From the NCBI RefSeq assembly GCF_900113285.1, contig NZ_FOOT01000001.1, positions 992,001-1,056,000 on the forward strand: DNA of 64,000 nucleotides, written 5' to 3'. This document shows, in pieces, positions 43,880-53,152 of the stretch. Both the position numbers and the translations under genes were made by a program. This DNA is from Pontibacter chinhatensis (GTDB taxonomy: Bacteria; Bacteroidota; Bacteroidia; Cytophagales; Hymenobacteraceae). Within the stretch, counting starts at the first letter, position 1. Every line of letters begins with the position of its first letter. The notes beneath the pieces are model-generated. The model had not been told where the DNA came from. It did no database searches and was given only the letters and a program-made list of their open reading frames with translations.

Positions 43880-44624
43880 TGTTATTTTCAAGGGTTTTTA
43901 AAGCTTATGCAGTCTCGCCGATGTGCGCACCCAGAAAAGGAGATCCTACCCTCCTTCTTAGGTGCGGTACAACCGACAACATGATGAGAATTGTGGGAAA
44001 ATACGCAATGTTTTCGTTAACGCAAATATTTTATTTGTACGGTGCAATAGCGCTGACCTGCAGTTCAGCTTTTCCTGGCTAGCTAAATGCCCTGCTGTAT
44101 TGAGAGGGTGGCACCACACTTAAGCATGATGGGTAACTGCACAAGAAGCAGAAAGTATAAACAAGTTTTTGGAGTATAGCCATAGAACGAATTGATAGTG
44201 GCTTAGGAGGGGTTATGCTCTGCAGTCTATATCAGCACTTCTTCCGGAGAGCTCTCATTCCTGTTATTGAAGTCCTCAGGTAACAGGGTTGTTGATCGCT
44301 CAGAAAAGTATACCTAGTGGATCACGTGAGTCGGTATTACATAGCAGCGCAGGGCTATTTCATTCTGCGTATAAAGCCTTCACACCTTCTGTTATGCTGT
44401 TAAGAAACTTGATAGAGAAAGAGGGCCCCTCCCACCGGAGGTTAAGCCTGTACTACTCGCTACCAAGATCCTTTCAGGATGACAAAATAATAGAAACGAA
44501 ACGCCCATGCCTTAAATCGGAGTCGGCTACTAGCGCAGCACTTCCTTTGTAGCTAAGCGGCAAAGTATAGAGACAGCCATACTTCCAGGCAGAAGTGCTA
44601 CCGCGTGCAAGCCTGTGCCTGGAC
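43880..44624. other. 745-bp stretch without a supported gene
   Basis: Lies between the GH20 fusion (5' end) and the TonB receptor (3' end). It contains about four AAGTATA-type words (near 44154, 44308, 44562, 44630) and a GATCCTTTCAGGATGAC hairpin-like segment at about 44467-44483. A plus-strand open frame at 44289-44552 has no start context, no signal and random-looking composition. Confidence 0.6.
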
Positions 44625-47069
44625 TTAGAAAGTATAGCCCATGGAAAGTATAAAGTTGCGCGGCGCGCCCGGGAAAGCCCTTTGGTAATCGTAGCCGCCC
44701 ACAAAATAATACTTGTCAAAGAGGTTGTTGACGTTCAGGCTTAGTTTGAACTTGTTCACCCGGTAAAAAGCCGCCGCGTTCACCACGGTATAAGAAGGCC
44801 AGTATTTCCACACCCAGTCCCCTGTCTGAACATCCTGCACCTGCAGCTCCATCCTCCTGTCTCCAACATAGTTGCCGCCTAAGGCCAGCCCAAAGCCCTC
44901 CAGACCGGCACCGGTAAACTTATACTTGGCCCACAGGCCCGCTGAATGCTTGGGCGCGTTGGGTGCCATCGCTCCTTCCTCGGCCTCCAGACCCGAATTA
45001 ACTACCTCCGTGTGGTTGAAGGCATAATTCACGCTCAGGTTCAAGGCGGGTGTTATACTTCCGGTGGCCTCCACCTCCGCCCCCTGCGATTTGACGCGCC
45101 CGTTCTGGCGGTAAATCGGGTTACCTGCCTCCGTCACTTGCCCGGTGTTCACCAGCGTGTTGCGCTTCTCGATGTGGAAGAAGGACAAGGTGGAGAAAAG
45201 GCGCTTGTCCAGGAATTCGCCTTTCAGCCCCGTCTCTATCTGAAAGCTGCTCTCATTATCAAAGGGCTCGGTACTGCCGTAGTTTTCCGGGTTGCGGACA
45301 AAGGCAGGGTCAATGGGCTTGAAGCCCTGGCTGTAGCTGGCGAAGTAGTTTAGGTTGTCGCGCAACTTGTAGGTGAGCCCTGCCCTAGGGAGGAGCACGT
45401 TCTGGTGTACTTTTTCTTCTCCGTTGTCATACACCCGCTGATCGCGGAAGAATTCCTGCCGCAGGCCCAGTAGCAGGCGCAGGCGGTCACTTACAGTTAC
45501 CTGGTCTTGCAGGTATAGTCCGGTGGTGCTGTAGCTGGTGTTGAGGTAGTCTACAAAAAAAGGCGACAGGGGCAGGCGGATATACTTGCTAGGGTCGCGT
45601 AGCTCATAAGTCGGGTTGTTGAGGTCGAAGGTGAGGGGAACGGGTTGCCCGTTCACTTCCATCTGGCGAGCCTCCCACTGGTGCCCGCGTTTATCTGCCT
45701 CATACTTGACATAGTCCATCCCTGCCACCACCTCATGGCGCAGGCCTCCGGTTCTACCGTTGATAGAGAAATAAGCGGAGAGGTTGTCGGTATAGTCGTT
45801 GATTTTCTTCTCCAGGTAGCGCAGGTTCATGATGGTGTTGGCCGGGGCATCGGCAAAGGTGTTGAGGGTGCGGTGCTCGCTCAGCTCTTCGTGGTACACA
45901 AACTTCATGTAAGCCGCGCTGAAGGAAAGCCAGTCGGTAAACCGGTGGTTGAGGGAGGCGTTCAGCGACACATCATTCACCCGGTAGTAATCGCTCGGCT
46001 GGCTCAGGGTAAAGGACCTCGGCAGCGCGTACAGGTCACCGCCCCGGATGCCCATGCCACGGTCGAGGTAGCCGTCGAATTTGCTGTAGACCAGCTCGGC
46101 GTTCAGCGTTGTCTTTTCGGTGGGCCGGAAAGTAACGGTGGGTGCGATCATCAGGGAGCTGCGGTCGTTTACCTCCCGGAAGGTCTTCGTATCCTCGTAG
46201 CCGATGTTGAGCCGGTAAAGCAAAGACTTATCTTCGTTGAGCGGGCCTGTCATGTCGAGGGTGGTGCGCATGGTGTTGAAGCTGCCCACTGAGAAACTTA
46301 CTGCTTTCCGGGCTTCCTCCAGCGGTTTTTTGGTTACCAGGTTCACCGTTCCGCCCGGGTTGATGTCGCCGAAGAGTGCGGCACCGGGCCCCTTGAGCAC
46401 CTCCACGCTCTCCAGGTTGACGGTGAGCGGTACCCTAAAAAAGCTCGTACCGTAGCCGTAGCCGGAGCGCAGGCCATTCACCAGCCTATACCCCGTATCA
46501 AAGCCGTTTCGGAAGCCACGGATGGTCAGGTCGTCGTAAGCAGAGTATTGGTTCACGCCGGCCAGGTTCTGCACCACATCCGTCACCAGAAAAGCTTGCT
46601 GGTCTTCTATAAGCTCTTTGGTGACAGAAGAAATGGTTTGCGGCACATCCACCACCCGGCTTTGCAGTTTGGTGCCCACAAAGCTGTAATCGTTCACATA
46701 GTTGGTTTCCTTGCGGCCCGTCACTAGCACTTCCTGCATGGCATGGGACACCCGATTGAGCTTTATTTCCAGCTGCACGTGTTCTGTGTGCTCGTTTAGC
46801 GTCAGGGGGACTTTTTTCTCCTCCAGCCCCAACCCCTTTACCAGCAGCACATAGTTTCCGTAAGGAATCTGCGAAATTCGAAAACTGCCATCCAGGCCGG
46901 TGACATCCCCTTTGCTTATACTTCCTATACTCACGGAAACACCTACCAACGCACGGCCGTTTTTATCCAGCACCTTGCCGCTGACACTTCCAGCCCCACT
47001 TCCAAACACGACAGACGGCACCAGGAGCAGCGCCATCAACATCGCCATCCACTTCAGCTTTAGGTACAT
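44625..47069 (-). CDS. TonB-dependent siderophore/metallophore receptor
   Basis: 814 residues. Signal peptide (about 1-23), then a carboxypeptidase-regulatory-like domain (VSGKVLDKNGRALVGVSVSIG to about 105), a plug domain from about 110 (VVDVPQTISSVTKELIEDQ, DDLTIRGFRNGFDTGYR, VEVLKGPGAALFGDINPGGTVNL), and a 22-strand barrel closing in FILSMGYTF. The plug motifs are those of FhuA/FoxA-like siderophore receptors. It is last in a run of transporter genes that follows the urease accessory genes. I infer that it imports nickel as a chelate, though an iron siderophore is a real alternative. Confidence 0.9.
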   Translation of the reverse strand: MYLKLKWMAMLMALLLVPSVVFGSGAGSVSGKVLDKNGRALVGVSVSIGSISKGDVTGLDGSFRISQIPYGNYVLLVKGLGLEEKKVPLTLNEHTEHVQLEIKLNRVSHAMQEVLVTGRKETNYVNDYSFVGTKLQSRVVDVPQTISSVTKELIEDQQAFLVTDVVQNLAGVNQYSAYDDLTIRGFRNGFDTGYRLVNGLRSGYGYGTSFFRVPLTVNLESVEVLKGPGAALFGDINPGGTVNLVTKKPLEEARKAVSFSVGSFNTMRTTLDMTGPLNEDKSLLYRLNIGYEDTKTFREVNDRSSLMIAPTVTFRPTEKTTLNAELVYSKFDGYLDRGMGIRGGDLYALPRSFTLSQPSDYYRVNDVSLNASLNHRFTDWLSFSAAYMKFVYHEELSEHRTLNTFADAPANTIMNLRYLEKKINDYTDNLSAYFSINGRTGGLRHEVVAGMDYVKYEADKRGHQWEARQMEVNGQPVPLTFDLNNPTYELRDPSKYIRLPLSPFFVDYLNTSYSTTGLYLQDQVTVSDRLRLLLGLRQEFFRDQRVYDNGEEKVHQNVLLPRAGLTYKLRDNLNYFASYSQGFKPIDPAFVRNPENYGSTEPFDNESSFQIETGLKGEFLDKRLFSTLSFFHIEKRNTLVNTGQVTEAGNPIYRQNGRVKSQGAEVEATGSITPALNLSVNYAFNHTEVVNSGLEAEEGAMAPNAPKHSAGLWAKYKFTGAGLEGFGLALGGNYVGDRRMELQVQDVQTGDWVWKYWPSYTVVNAAAFYRVNKFKLSLNVNNLFDKYYFVGGYDYQRAFPGAPRNFILSMGYTF

Positions 47070-47084
47070 CTCACCAAATGCTTT

Positions 47085-47633
47085 TTATAATTCCAGTATG
47101 ATTTCTGCGTCTATCTCGGCCGCGCCTGCAGCCCCTATCATGGCGAGATCCATGTGTATGGTGCGGAAAATTTCGGTATCGTCCTGGCAGACCATCCGAA
47201 AACCCTGCTTTGCCCAAAACTCGTAGGCGCCGGATAAAAAAGGATGCGTATGCAAGTATAAGGTCTCAATGCCCCGCTGCCAGGCTTCCGACTTCAGGGC
47301 GTTAACCAAAGCGCGACCCAGCCCTTTCCTCCTGTAAGCCGGCTCGACGTATAGTTTGAGCACCTCGTTTATTACCTGCCCGGTGTAGTCCAAATGCGCA
47401 AAACGGTGGTCGTACCTTCTCATGCCAATGGTGCCGATGATGCTCCCAGACGCGTCTGTGGCAACCAGGAAAACCGCGTTATCATCGGCCATATAACATG
47501 CCTCAAAATTGGCCAGGTCTTCGGGTACTACGCTATGGTCAATCATGGGGAAAAGCTCCTTCCGAAAATTCCTCACGTAGGTTACCAGTTCGGCAATCCG
47601 ATCCTTCTCTATTTCTCTGATTTGTATGGCCAT
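47085..47633 (-). CDS. GNAT-family N-acetyltransferase
   Basis: 182 residues. Acetyl-CoA loop VEPAYRRKGLGRALVNALK (R/Q-x-x-G-x-G/A, about 94-112) and the later strand LYLHTHPFLSGAYEFWAKQGFR typical of GNAT enzymes. It is placed between the ABC ATPase (6 bp upstream) and the TonB receptor (15 bp downstream), so it belongs to the transport operon. It might modify the imported chelator or protect against it, but the substrate is unknown. Start ATG at 47633. Confidence 0.88.
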   Translation of the reverse strand: MAIQIREIEKDRIAELVTYVRNFRKELFPMIDHSVVPEDLANFEACYMADDNAVFLVATDASGSIIGTIGMRRYDHRFAHLDYTGQVINEVLKLYVEPAYRRKGLGRALVNALKSEAWQRGIETLYLHTHPFLSGAYEFWAKQGFRMVCQDDTEIFRTIHMDLAMIGAAGAAEIDAEIILEL

Positions 47634-47639
47634 AGCGTC

Positions 47640-48401
47640 TTATAAGGTAGGTACCACAATCATTTTTTCTTTCACCTGCACGGCCGTGAACTGCACGTTG
47701 TATACGTACTGCAGCAGCTCGCTGTCGTGGTTGGCCAGGTCTGTTTTCACGACCGTTTTGTTCTTCATAAAAAAGCAATGGTCGGCGTACAGGAAAGCCA
47801 GGTTTGGGTCGTGCATGATGGCAATGACCGTGAAGTTGTTTTGAGACAGCTTGCGCAGCTTTTCCAGCACGAAAGTCTGGTAGTATACATCCAGGTGGTT
47901 GGTGGGCTCATCCAAAAGTATAATCCCTGGGTTTTGCACCAGCACCCGCGCAATCATCACTAACTGCTGCTCCCCGCCCGATAGCTCGGTATAAGGTCTG
48001 TCGATCAGGTGCGTGATTTCCAGCTCTTCGATAGCCTGCTCTACCTTCTCGAGGTCGGCTTTTTTAGGGCTGAAAGATGAAAAGGCGGCGCGCCCGGTTA
48101 ATACCACATCACGTACCTGAAAGGGGAATATGGATTTGTGAAACTGTGGCAGAAAGCCCATCATAGTAGCACAGTCTGCAAACGACATATCTTTTCGCTC
48201 ACGGCCCATCAGCTTCACCGATCCATGCTTGTAGTCGGCCATGCCGGACAGGATGTTGAAGAGCGTGGATTTGCCGCTGCCGTTGCGCCCCAGCACCACT
48301 GAGAATTTCCCCTCCGGGAAGGTGACATTCACATCCTCCAGAATGGGCGTGTTGCCATAACTAAAACTCAGGTTGCTTACCTCGATTGCCTGCTTTGTCA
48401 T
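47640..48401 (-). CDS. ABC transporter ATPase, FecE/BtuD type
   Basis: 253 residues. Walker A LGRNGSGKST (about 36-45), Q-loop MMGFLPQFHK, signature LSGGEQQLV, Walker B IILLDEPTNHLD, and H-loop AIMHDPN. This is the ATPase of class II (siderophore/B12/metal) importers. Its start overlaps the permease stop by 4 bp (translational coupling). It works with the FecCD-type permease and lipoprotein binding protein encoded directly upstream. Confidence 0.93.
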   Translation of the reverse strand: MTKQAIEVSNLSFSYGNTPILEDVNVTFPEGKFSVVLGRNGSGKSTLFNILSGMADYKHGSVKLMGRERKDMSFADCATMMGFLPQFHKSIFPFQVRDVVLTGRAAFSSFSPKKADLEKVEQAIEELEITHLIDRPYTELSGGEQQLVMIARVLVQNPGIILLDEPTNHLDVYYQTFVLEKLRKLSQNNFTVIAIMHDPNLAFLYADHCFFMKNKTVVKTDLANHDSELLQYVYNVQFTAVQVKEKMIVVPTL

Positions 48402-49405
48402 ACCCAGTTTATTTTGTTTTTCTTCATTAAAAAGATAAAGAAAGGCGCCCCCAGCAGCATGGTGAAAATGCCAATCGGAATCTCAAACTCCATTAGCGAC
48501 CTGGAGAAGTTGTCGATGATCAGGAGGAAAGAGCCCCCGAAAAGTATGTTGGCTGGCATGGCCTTCCGGTTATCGGGGCCCACCATCATGCGCGTCAGAT
48601 GGGGCACAAACAGCCCGTACAAACTGATGATGCCCGCGGCGGCTACCGAGGAGGAGGTGGTTAAGGTAGCCAGCACTACCAGGATGATCTTATCCCGGTT
48701 AGGGTTTACCCCTACCGCTTTGGCCTCCTGATCACCCAAAGCCAGCAAATTCAGCCGCCAGCGAAGCAAATACATCCCAGCCACGCCCACTGAAATGGGG
48801 AGTACAGCGCTGTTGATCTTGTCCCAGGAGGCGTGGTGCAGGTTGCCCATCGTCCACTGCACAATCGCCTGTAGTTTGTAGGGGTCGCTGATGTACTGCA
48901 CTATCGTCAGCATGGCCGTGAAAATACCCGACACGATCATTCCCGAAAGTATAACCGCGACAATGGAGGCGCTTTTGTTGGAGAAGGCGAAAGAGTAGGT
49001 CAGGATAACGGAAACCACCCCCAATGCAAAGGCCGACAGGTTGATGTTGATAAGCGGAAAGGCAATAGCCAGCGCCGCACCAAAAGCCGAACCGGAGGAG
49101 ATGCCCAGCACATACGGATCCACCAGTGGGTTCCGGAAAATCCCCTGCAACGTACCACCCGATGCGGCCAACCCCGCCCCGATGATAAAAGTAAGAATCA
49201 CCCGTGGGAGCCGCACGTTCTCAATGATGTTGTTGATCAGGTAGAGCTCGCCCGAAGTGTCTGCTACACCGCCGGCAAGCACGGCCTTCGCCCATGCCCA
49301 GTAGTCCGCCAGGTGCAGGCCCTGCGAGGGGCCGACCGTAAGCGAATACAGCAGCAGCGGCAAGGGTAAGCCATATATCAAAAACCCGATGATGTATTTT
49401 CTCAT
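48398..49405 (-). CDS. FecCD-family ABC permease
   Basis: 335 residues, about ten helices. Motifs RLPRVILTFIIGAGLAASGG, GIFRNPLVDPYVLGISSGSAFG, and GLFVPHLTRMMVGPDNRKAMP are characteristic of BtuC/FecD/FhuB permeases. Transports iron-siderophores, cobalamin or, in some bacteria, nickel/cobalt chelates. Overlaps the binding protein stop and the ATPase start by 4 bp each, so the three genes are tightly coupled. Confidence 0.93.
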   Translation of the reverse strand: MRKYIIGFLIYGLPLPLLLYSLTVGPSQGLHLADYWAWAKAVLAGGVADTSGELYLINNIIENVRLPRVILTFIIGAGLAASGGTLQGIFRNPLVDPYVLGISSGSAFGAALAIAFPLININLSAFALGVVSVILTYSFAFSNKSASIVAVILSGMIVSGIFTAMLTIVQYISDPYKLQAIVQWTMGNLHHASWDKINSAVLPISVGVAGMYLLRWRLNLLALGDQEAKAVGVNPNRDKIILVVLATLTTSSSVAAAGIISLYGLFVPHLTRMMVGPDNRKAMPANILFGGSFLLIIDNFSRSLMEFEIPIGIFTMLLGAPFFIFLMKKNKINWV

Positions 49406-50415
49406 TCGAACAATGCACTAGCTTTCGCCTCACCGTACAGGCCTGTCATGATTTCCCGCCGGTCCTGCTCCAGGTTAAAGCTGCCACGCTCCCCGTAACT
49501 CAGGTTATGCAGTTCCAAGGCAGCTACCATGATTTTGAGCGTATGCGGATCGTAAAAGAAAGGCGGCTCGAGGACGTGTACCTCCTTGTTTCTGACTGCC
49601 TTCAGCACCGACAATTCCTTTTTATTGTAAACTTCCTTAGGGTCTGTGCTCCAGAGCAGAATCAGGTCCGGGTCCCAGGAGATGAGCGTTTCCGGGTTGA
49701 TGTTCGGCTGGTCCAAATCTGTTGTACAGGCGTTCACCACACCTGCCAGTTCGAAGCACTCGTTCATGCGGCTGTTCCGGCCCGAAGTGGAGTAGATACG
49801 GCCACCAGACCAGGCATAATAAACGGACTTCTTCGGTGTTATATCGGCTGTTTTCTGCTGGATTTCCTCCAGCTTCTGGCGAGTATAGGCCAGCAGCTCC
49901 AAGGCCCTCTCGTGGGTGCCGGTGAGTTTGCCAATTCCTTCCAACTCGTCGTACAGCTGCTGGTTAGTTTGGGCCTCTACGGCAAACACGTTTATGCCCA
50001 GGTTTTCGAGCAAGCTTATCGCGTCGGTCTGGTTGGAGGCCATGATCACCAGATCCGGCTTGAGCGCCACCACGCTCTCGATGTTGGTAGATGTTTCCCA
50101 GTTGCCCGGCGCCGGTAGCTCTCTTTTGGCAATGCGTGGATCGAGTTTGCTGAAATATTTAAAGGTCTCGGGGTTTGTGTAAATGTTGTTCTGGATGCCT
50201 ACCAGGGTATGCTCCGCATGGAGCATATACATACCATCCAGCGCGCCCTGATAAAGCACAACAACACGTTTAGCCGGCTCTTTGAGGCGCACTTCCTTCC
50301 CCCTGATGTCCGTGGCCACAATATCGGTCTCAGCAGCTGCGCTATCCGGCTTATACTCCGAACACGCGCTCAGCAACAGGAGGCAAACACTCAAAAAAAC
50401 AACTAATCGGTTCAT
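49402..50415 (-). CDS. ABC transporter substrate-binding lipoprotein (BtuF/FepB fold)
   Basis: 337 residues from ATG 50415 (the frame is open seven codons further up, but that would spoil the signal). Lipobox LLLSAC puts the lipidated Cys at about 18. Peripla_BP_2 fold: a first lobe with VVVLYQGALDGMYML, a long linking helix (TGTHERALELLAYTRQKLEEI), and a second lobe with INPETLISWDPDLILLWS and an end helix PHTLKIMVAALELH. His and Glu residues in the lobe ends could contact metal. Start of the transporter part of the locus, 196 bp after the second ureE. Confidence 0.88.
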   Translation of the reverse strand: MNRLVVFLSVCLLLLSACSEYKPDSAAAETDIVATDIRGKEVRLKEPAKRVVVLYQGALDGMYMLHAEHTLVGIQNNIYTNPETFKYFSKLDPRIAKRELPAPGNWETSTNIESVVALKPDLVIMASNQTDAISLLENLGINVFAVEAQTNQQLYDELEGIGKLTGTHERALELLAYTRQKLEEIQQKTADITPKKSVYYAWSGGRIYSTSGRNSRMNECFELAGVVNACTTDLDQPNINPETLISWDPDLILLWSTDPKEVYNKKELSVLKAVRNKEVHVLEPPFFYDPHTLKIMVAALELHNLSYGERGSFNLEQDRREIMTGLYGEAKASALFE

Positions 50416-50524
50416 ATCTCTAACACGCAACTTCACAAGACTCTTTTCCCCCTTCTTATTCTTACTTTTATACTTTCCTGAAAGGCTATACCTGGTTTTA
50501 TACTTTACTATAGCATGTGGAAGG

Positions 50525-50561
50525 GGCAGCCAAACCCGATATTACACCAAGTCCGGCTGCC
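50525..50561 (-). promoter_or_regulatory. Stem-loop in the leader of the transporter genes
   Basis: GGCAGCC / GGCTGCC 7-bp stem around a conserved-looking loop that reads, on the minus strand, GGACTTGGTGTAATATCGGG. It is the only structured part of the 196-bp gap between the second ureE and the binding protein. It recalls a ligand-binding leader (GGTG-x-AA core as in cobalamin aptamers), but the required CCCGCxACTG box is missing, so it is not called a riboswitch. Confidence 0.4.
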
Positions 50562-50611
50562 ATCTACTTAACCAACCCTCACTTAAAATCTTATAGCGTT
50601 TGTAGTATAGC

Positions 50612-51073
50612 TCAGGCCATATTTCCATAAGCCTTCACCATCTGAAAAGGGTGCAGCACCCGCTCCTCTATGGCGGGCGCAAAACCACCGCTCAGCAGCA
50701 TCTGGTACAAGTAGCCGTCGTAAGCCACGCATACTTCTTCCTGCTCCGTCATGAAGATGGGCACATGCTTGTTGCCAATCTCAAAGCAGATGGTGCCTAC
50801 TTCCTGCAAACTGGCAGGACGCAGCACAATGCAGTCGCAGGACTTGATGCGAAGCATAATCACCCGTTTATCCGACAAGTATAAGATATCGCCATCCTGA
50901 AAGCTGCCCCTGTCGGTCCGGTTGATGAGCACCTCCTGCCCGCCCTTGGTTTTGCGGCGCATGCGCGACTTGGCTGTTTCATGCCACTCCACCTCCAGCA
51001 CGTCCACGTTTCGCTGGCCTGTATCCAGGTCCTTGCCCAACGCATGTGTCACTTCTATCGGCTCACTCAGCAT
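50612..51073 (-). CDS. ureE: UreE-like urease nickel metallochaperone, second copy
   Basis: 153 residues from ATG 51073 (GTG at 51076 also open). UreE N-terminal peptide-binding domain with RRKTKGGQEVLINR, then the metal-binding domain VGTICFEIGNKHVPIF with the conserved His that holds nickel at the dimer interface. The C-terminal His-rich tail seen in Klebsiella is absent. It shares GTICFEIGNKH and EV(E/D)W-type segments with the copy at 54492-54971 but is clearly diverged. Follows hypB by 24 bp. May give a second loading route or act with HypA. Confidence 0.88.
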   Translation of the reverse strand: MLSEPIEVTHALGKDLDTGQRNVDVLEVEWHETAKSRMRRKTKGGQEVLINRTDRGSFQDGDILYLSDKRVIMLRIKSCDCIVLRPASLQEVGTICFEIGNKHVPIFMTEQEEVCVAYDGYLYQMLLSGGFAPAIEERVLHPFQMVKAYGNMA

Positions 51074-51097
51074 CACTTAAGAAGTATGCGCCTATAC

Positions 51098-51814
51098 TTA
51101 GGCTGTCTCTAATTTGGCTTTTTTCTCCTGCACCTTTTCCAGCAGCCAGTTACACCACTCGTCCATGCCATCGCCTTTCAGGCTGCTGATAGACATCACC
51201 TCAATCGCTGGGTTCACCTCGCGGGCATCTTGTGCGGCGGCCTCCACGGAGAAAGGCACATAGGGCAGCAGATCGGCTTTGGACACTACCAGCAGCTCGC
51301 TGGTCAGGAACATGCGCGGGTACTTCTTGGGCTTGTCGTCTCCCTCTGTGGCGGCCAGCACCGTCACGCGGATGTCCTCACCCAAATCGAAGGCTGCCGG
51401 GCACACCAGGTTGCCCACGTTCTCGATGAAGAGCAGGTCCACGCCCGCCAAATCGATGTGGTCCAGGGCCTGCAGAATCATCTGCGCCTCGATGTGGCAC
51501 ATGCCCCCGGTCACGATTTGCAGGGCGTTGATGCCCACCTCCTTCATCCTGACCGCGTCGCGGTCGGTCTCCGGGTCGCCCACCAGCACGGCCAGGTTCA
51601 ACTTGTCGCTCAGGCGCTTGCCCGTCTCCTGCATCAGGGTCGTCTTGCCGCTGCCCGGCGAGGAGCACACGTTGATGACCAGCACGTCCGATAGTTTCTC
51701 GCGGATGGCTTTGGCCACAAAATCGTTGGCCTTCAGCAGGTTCAGCGTCGTGTTATCACACTGCACCGAGCCTACCGGCATTTGGTTGCTTTTTGGATAT
51801 TTTGGCGTGTTCAT
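51098..51814 (-). CDS. hypB: Nickel GTPase HypB
   Basis: 238 residues. P-loop SSPGSGKTT (about 51-59), the G-domain metal site GGMCHIEAQM (Cys-His), the FIENVGNLVCPAAFDLGE switch region, and the guanine-specificity SKAD. It lacks both the N-terminal CxxCGC high-affinity nickel motif and a His-rich stretch, as does the H. pylori protein. HypB delivers Ni2+ with HypA, usually to [NiFe]-hydrogenase. No hydrogenase gene is in the window; its place between ureD/hypA and a second ureE indicates service to urease. Confidence 0.95.
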   Translation of the reverse strand: MNTPKYPKSNQMPVGSVQCDNTTLNLLKANDFVAKAIREKLSDVLVINVCSSPGSGKTTLMQETGKRLSDKLNLAVLVGDPETDRDAVRMKEVGINALQIVTGGMCHIEAQMILQALDHIDLAGVDLLFIENVGNLVCPAAFDLGEDIRVTVLAATEGDDKPKKYPRMFLTSELLVVSKADLLPYVPFSVEAAAQDAREVNPAIEVMSISSLKGDGMDEWCNWLLEKVQEKKAKLETA

Positions 51815-51833
51815 ATCTTTCTGTTTTATCTGT

Positions 51834-52178
51834 TTAATTCCCGATGAATTCTACTTTGCTTATCTGTAATTCCTCTCCCTGCACAATCTTTCTGGAGGGA
51901 GTTCCGCAGGTGCACACAAACTTGTGGCGCACCACCTCAAAATCTTTCTCACAGGCCTCACAATGGGCAATAATCGGAAGCTGCACCACTTCCAGCTCAA
52001 TATCAGCCAAGCCAGGCTCCTCCACGATGAGCGCCTCGAAGGCGTTCTGAATCAGGATGGGCTGGATATTGCTCAGCAAGCCGGCCTCCATCTGCACCTT
52101 GCTGATCCTCTCGAACTTGTCCGGGTAAGTTTCCTGCAGGGTGTCAAACACGTTCCTCACAATGGATATCTCATGCAT
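51834..52178 (-). CDS. hypA: Nickel metallochaperone HypA
   Basis: 114 residues. The N-terminal MHE supplies the nickel-binding His2. The zinc domain shows HCEAC (CxxC), but the second half reads FVCTCG, that is CxC instead of the usual CxxCG, so the zinc site may be altered. Normal overall length. It gives Ni2+ to HypB, and in Helicobacter also to the UreE/UreG complex. Located 56 bp after ureD and 19 bp before hypB, clearly in the urease operon. Confidence 0.92.
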   Translation of the reverse strand: MHEISIVRNVFDTLQETYPDKFERISKVQMEAGLLSNIQPILIQNAFEALIVEEPGLADIELEVVQLPIIAHCEACEKDFEVVRHKFVCTCGTPSRKIVQGEELQISKVEFIGN

Positions 52179-52234
52179 GTGTCCTCCTTCTTTGCTGGTG
52201 CATATGTTTCAATTGATAGTTTACGTTTGTTCCG

Positions 52235-53152
52235 CTACTCCACCTGTGTTGCCAACGCCGGCACAGGTTCCGCCTGGTGATTCTTACCAGCCAGCTGCCT
52301 ATCAGGGGCTTCCGGTTCGAGCTGTGGCTGATCCCCGTCAAACTCCTGCTCTTCCGCCTCCGGTTGGTTTTTGAGCATGGTAAACTGCCAGCACAGCTGC
52401 CCCATGGTACTCAGCCAGTCGTGCAGCACGCCTCCGTCTTTCCCCATGGCGCGCAGCATTACAGCATTAGGTGCACACTGTGTAAAACCGAAGTCAATCT
52501 GCTCATACTTCTCTACCAGTATCTCGTCCAGCTCCGCCTTCAACTCCTCGGCGTAAGGCGACATATACAACAGCGTGGCCTGGTGGGTATAGCCTTCATA
52601 GAAAAGGATGGATCCCATGGGTTGCTTCTCAGGCTCCAGCAACTGATTATCCAGCAGGACCAGCTTTTTGTCGCAGGTTACTTTGGTGACGCTGTGAAAG
52701 CTCTTGAAAGCAAAAGACTCCCCGGAGTACACGCGGCCGGAGGCAATGATGTCGCCCCAGATCAGCGTAGCGTCGCCAGCCATCTGGATGTCATTGACAG
52801 TCTTAAAAATTGAGCCTGCAAAGGGTGTAACCGGATGCGGAATATACTTGAATATCCCTCCCTTCTTTAGAGTCACGTTGGTGCGTTGCACCGCTCCCTT
52901 TTTCATGGGGTGCAACTTGCTGAAAGACTGCGTAAACAGCTTCAGGTGTGCCTTTTCGTGCACATCCACGTTTATCGTGATATCATCCTCATCCATGATG
53001 CCGGGGGAGGAACTCATCAGGATAAGCTCCAGATGCTTCTGCAAATGACGCGAGCCATAATGCACCACCTTGTAGGGTGCATTATGGTAGCTGTCTTTTA
53101 GCAGGGTACGCTCCCCCTCCCTCTCCGCATTTATTCCGATTCTACTAAGCAT
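52235..53152 (-). CDS. ureD: Urease accessory protein UreD
   Basis: 305 residues. UreD/UreH family with [26 protein letters not shown] (about 74-100), [13 protein letters not shown] and [18 protein letters not shown] as the conserved beta-strand blocks. It is the scaffold that binds apo-urease and UreF-UreG and channels nickel to the active site. The final ~50 residues are a Glu/Gln/Pro-rich tail not usual in the family. Its start overlaps the ureG stop by 8 bp, indicating coupled translation. Confidence 0.93.
   Translation of the reverse strand: MLSRIGINAEREGERTLLKDSYHNAPYKVVHYGSRHLQKHLELILMSSSPGIMDEDDITINVDVHEKAHLKLFTQSFSKLHPMKKGAVQRTNVTLKKGGIFKYIPHPVTPFAGSIFKTVNDIQMAGDATLIWGDIIASGRVYSGESFAFKSFHSVTKVTCDKKLVLLDNQLLEPEKQPMGSILFYEGYTHQATLLYMSPYAEELKAELDEILVEKYEQIDFGFTQCAPNAVMLRAMGKDGGVLHDWLSTMGQLCWQFTMLKNQPEAEEQEFDGDQPQLEPEAPDRQLAGKNHQAEPVPALATQVE

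Noticed and set aside
44289..44552. 87-codon plus-strand open frame in the gap before the TonB receptor
   Set aside because: No start context, no family features, Ser/Leu-rich random-looking product, and it covers a hairpin-like GATCCTTTCAGGATGAC segment.
50437..50611. Cobalamin riboswitch before the BtuF-like gene
   Set aside because: A GGTG-x-AA-like core and a stem are present, but the CCCGCxACTG box and the GGGAA element are not; kept only as an unnamed stem-loop.
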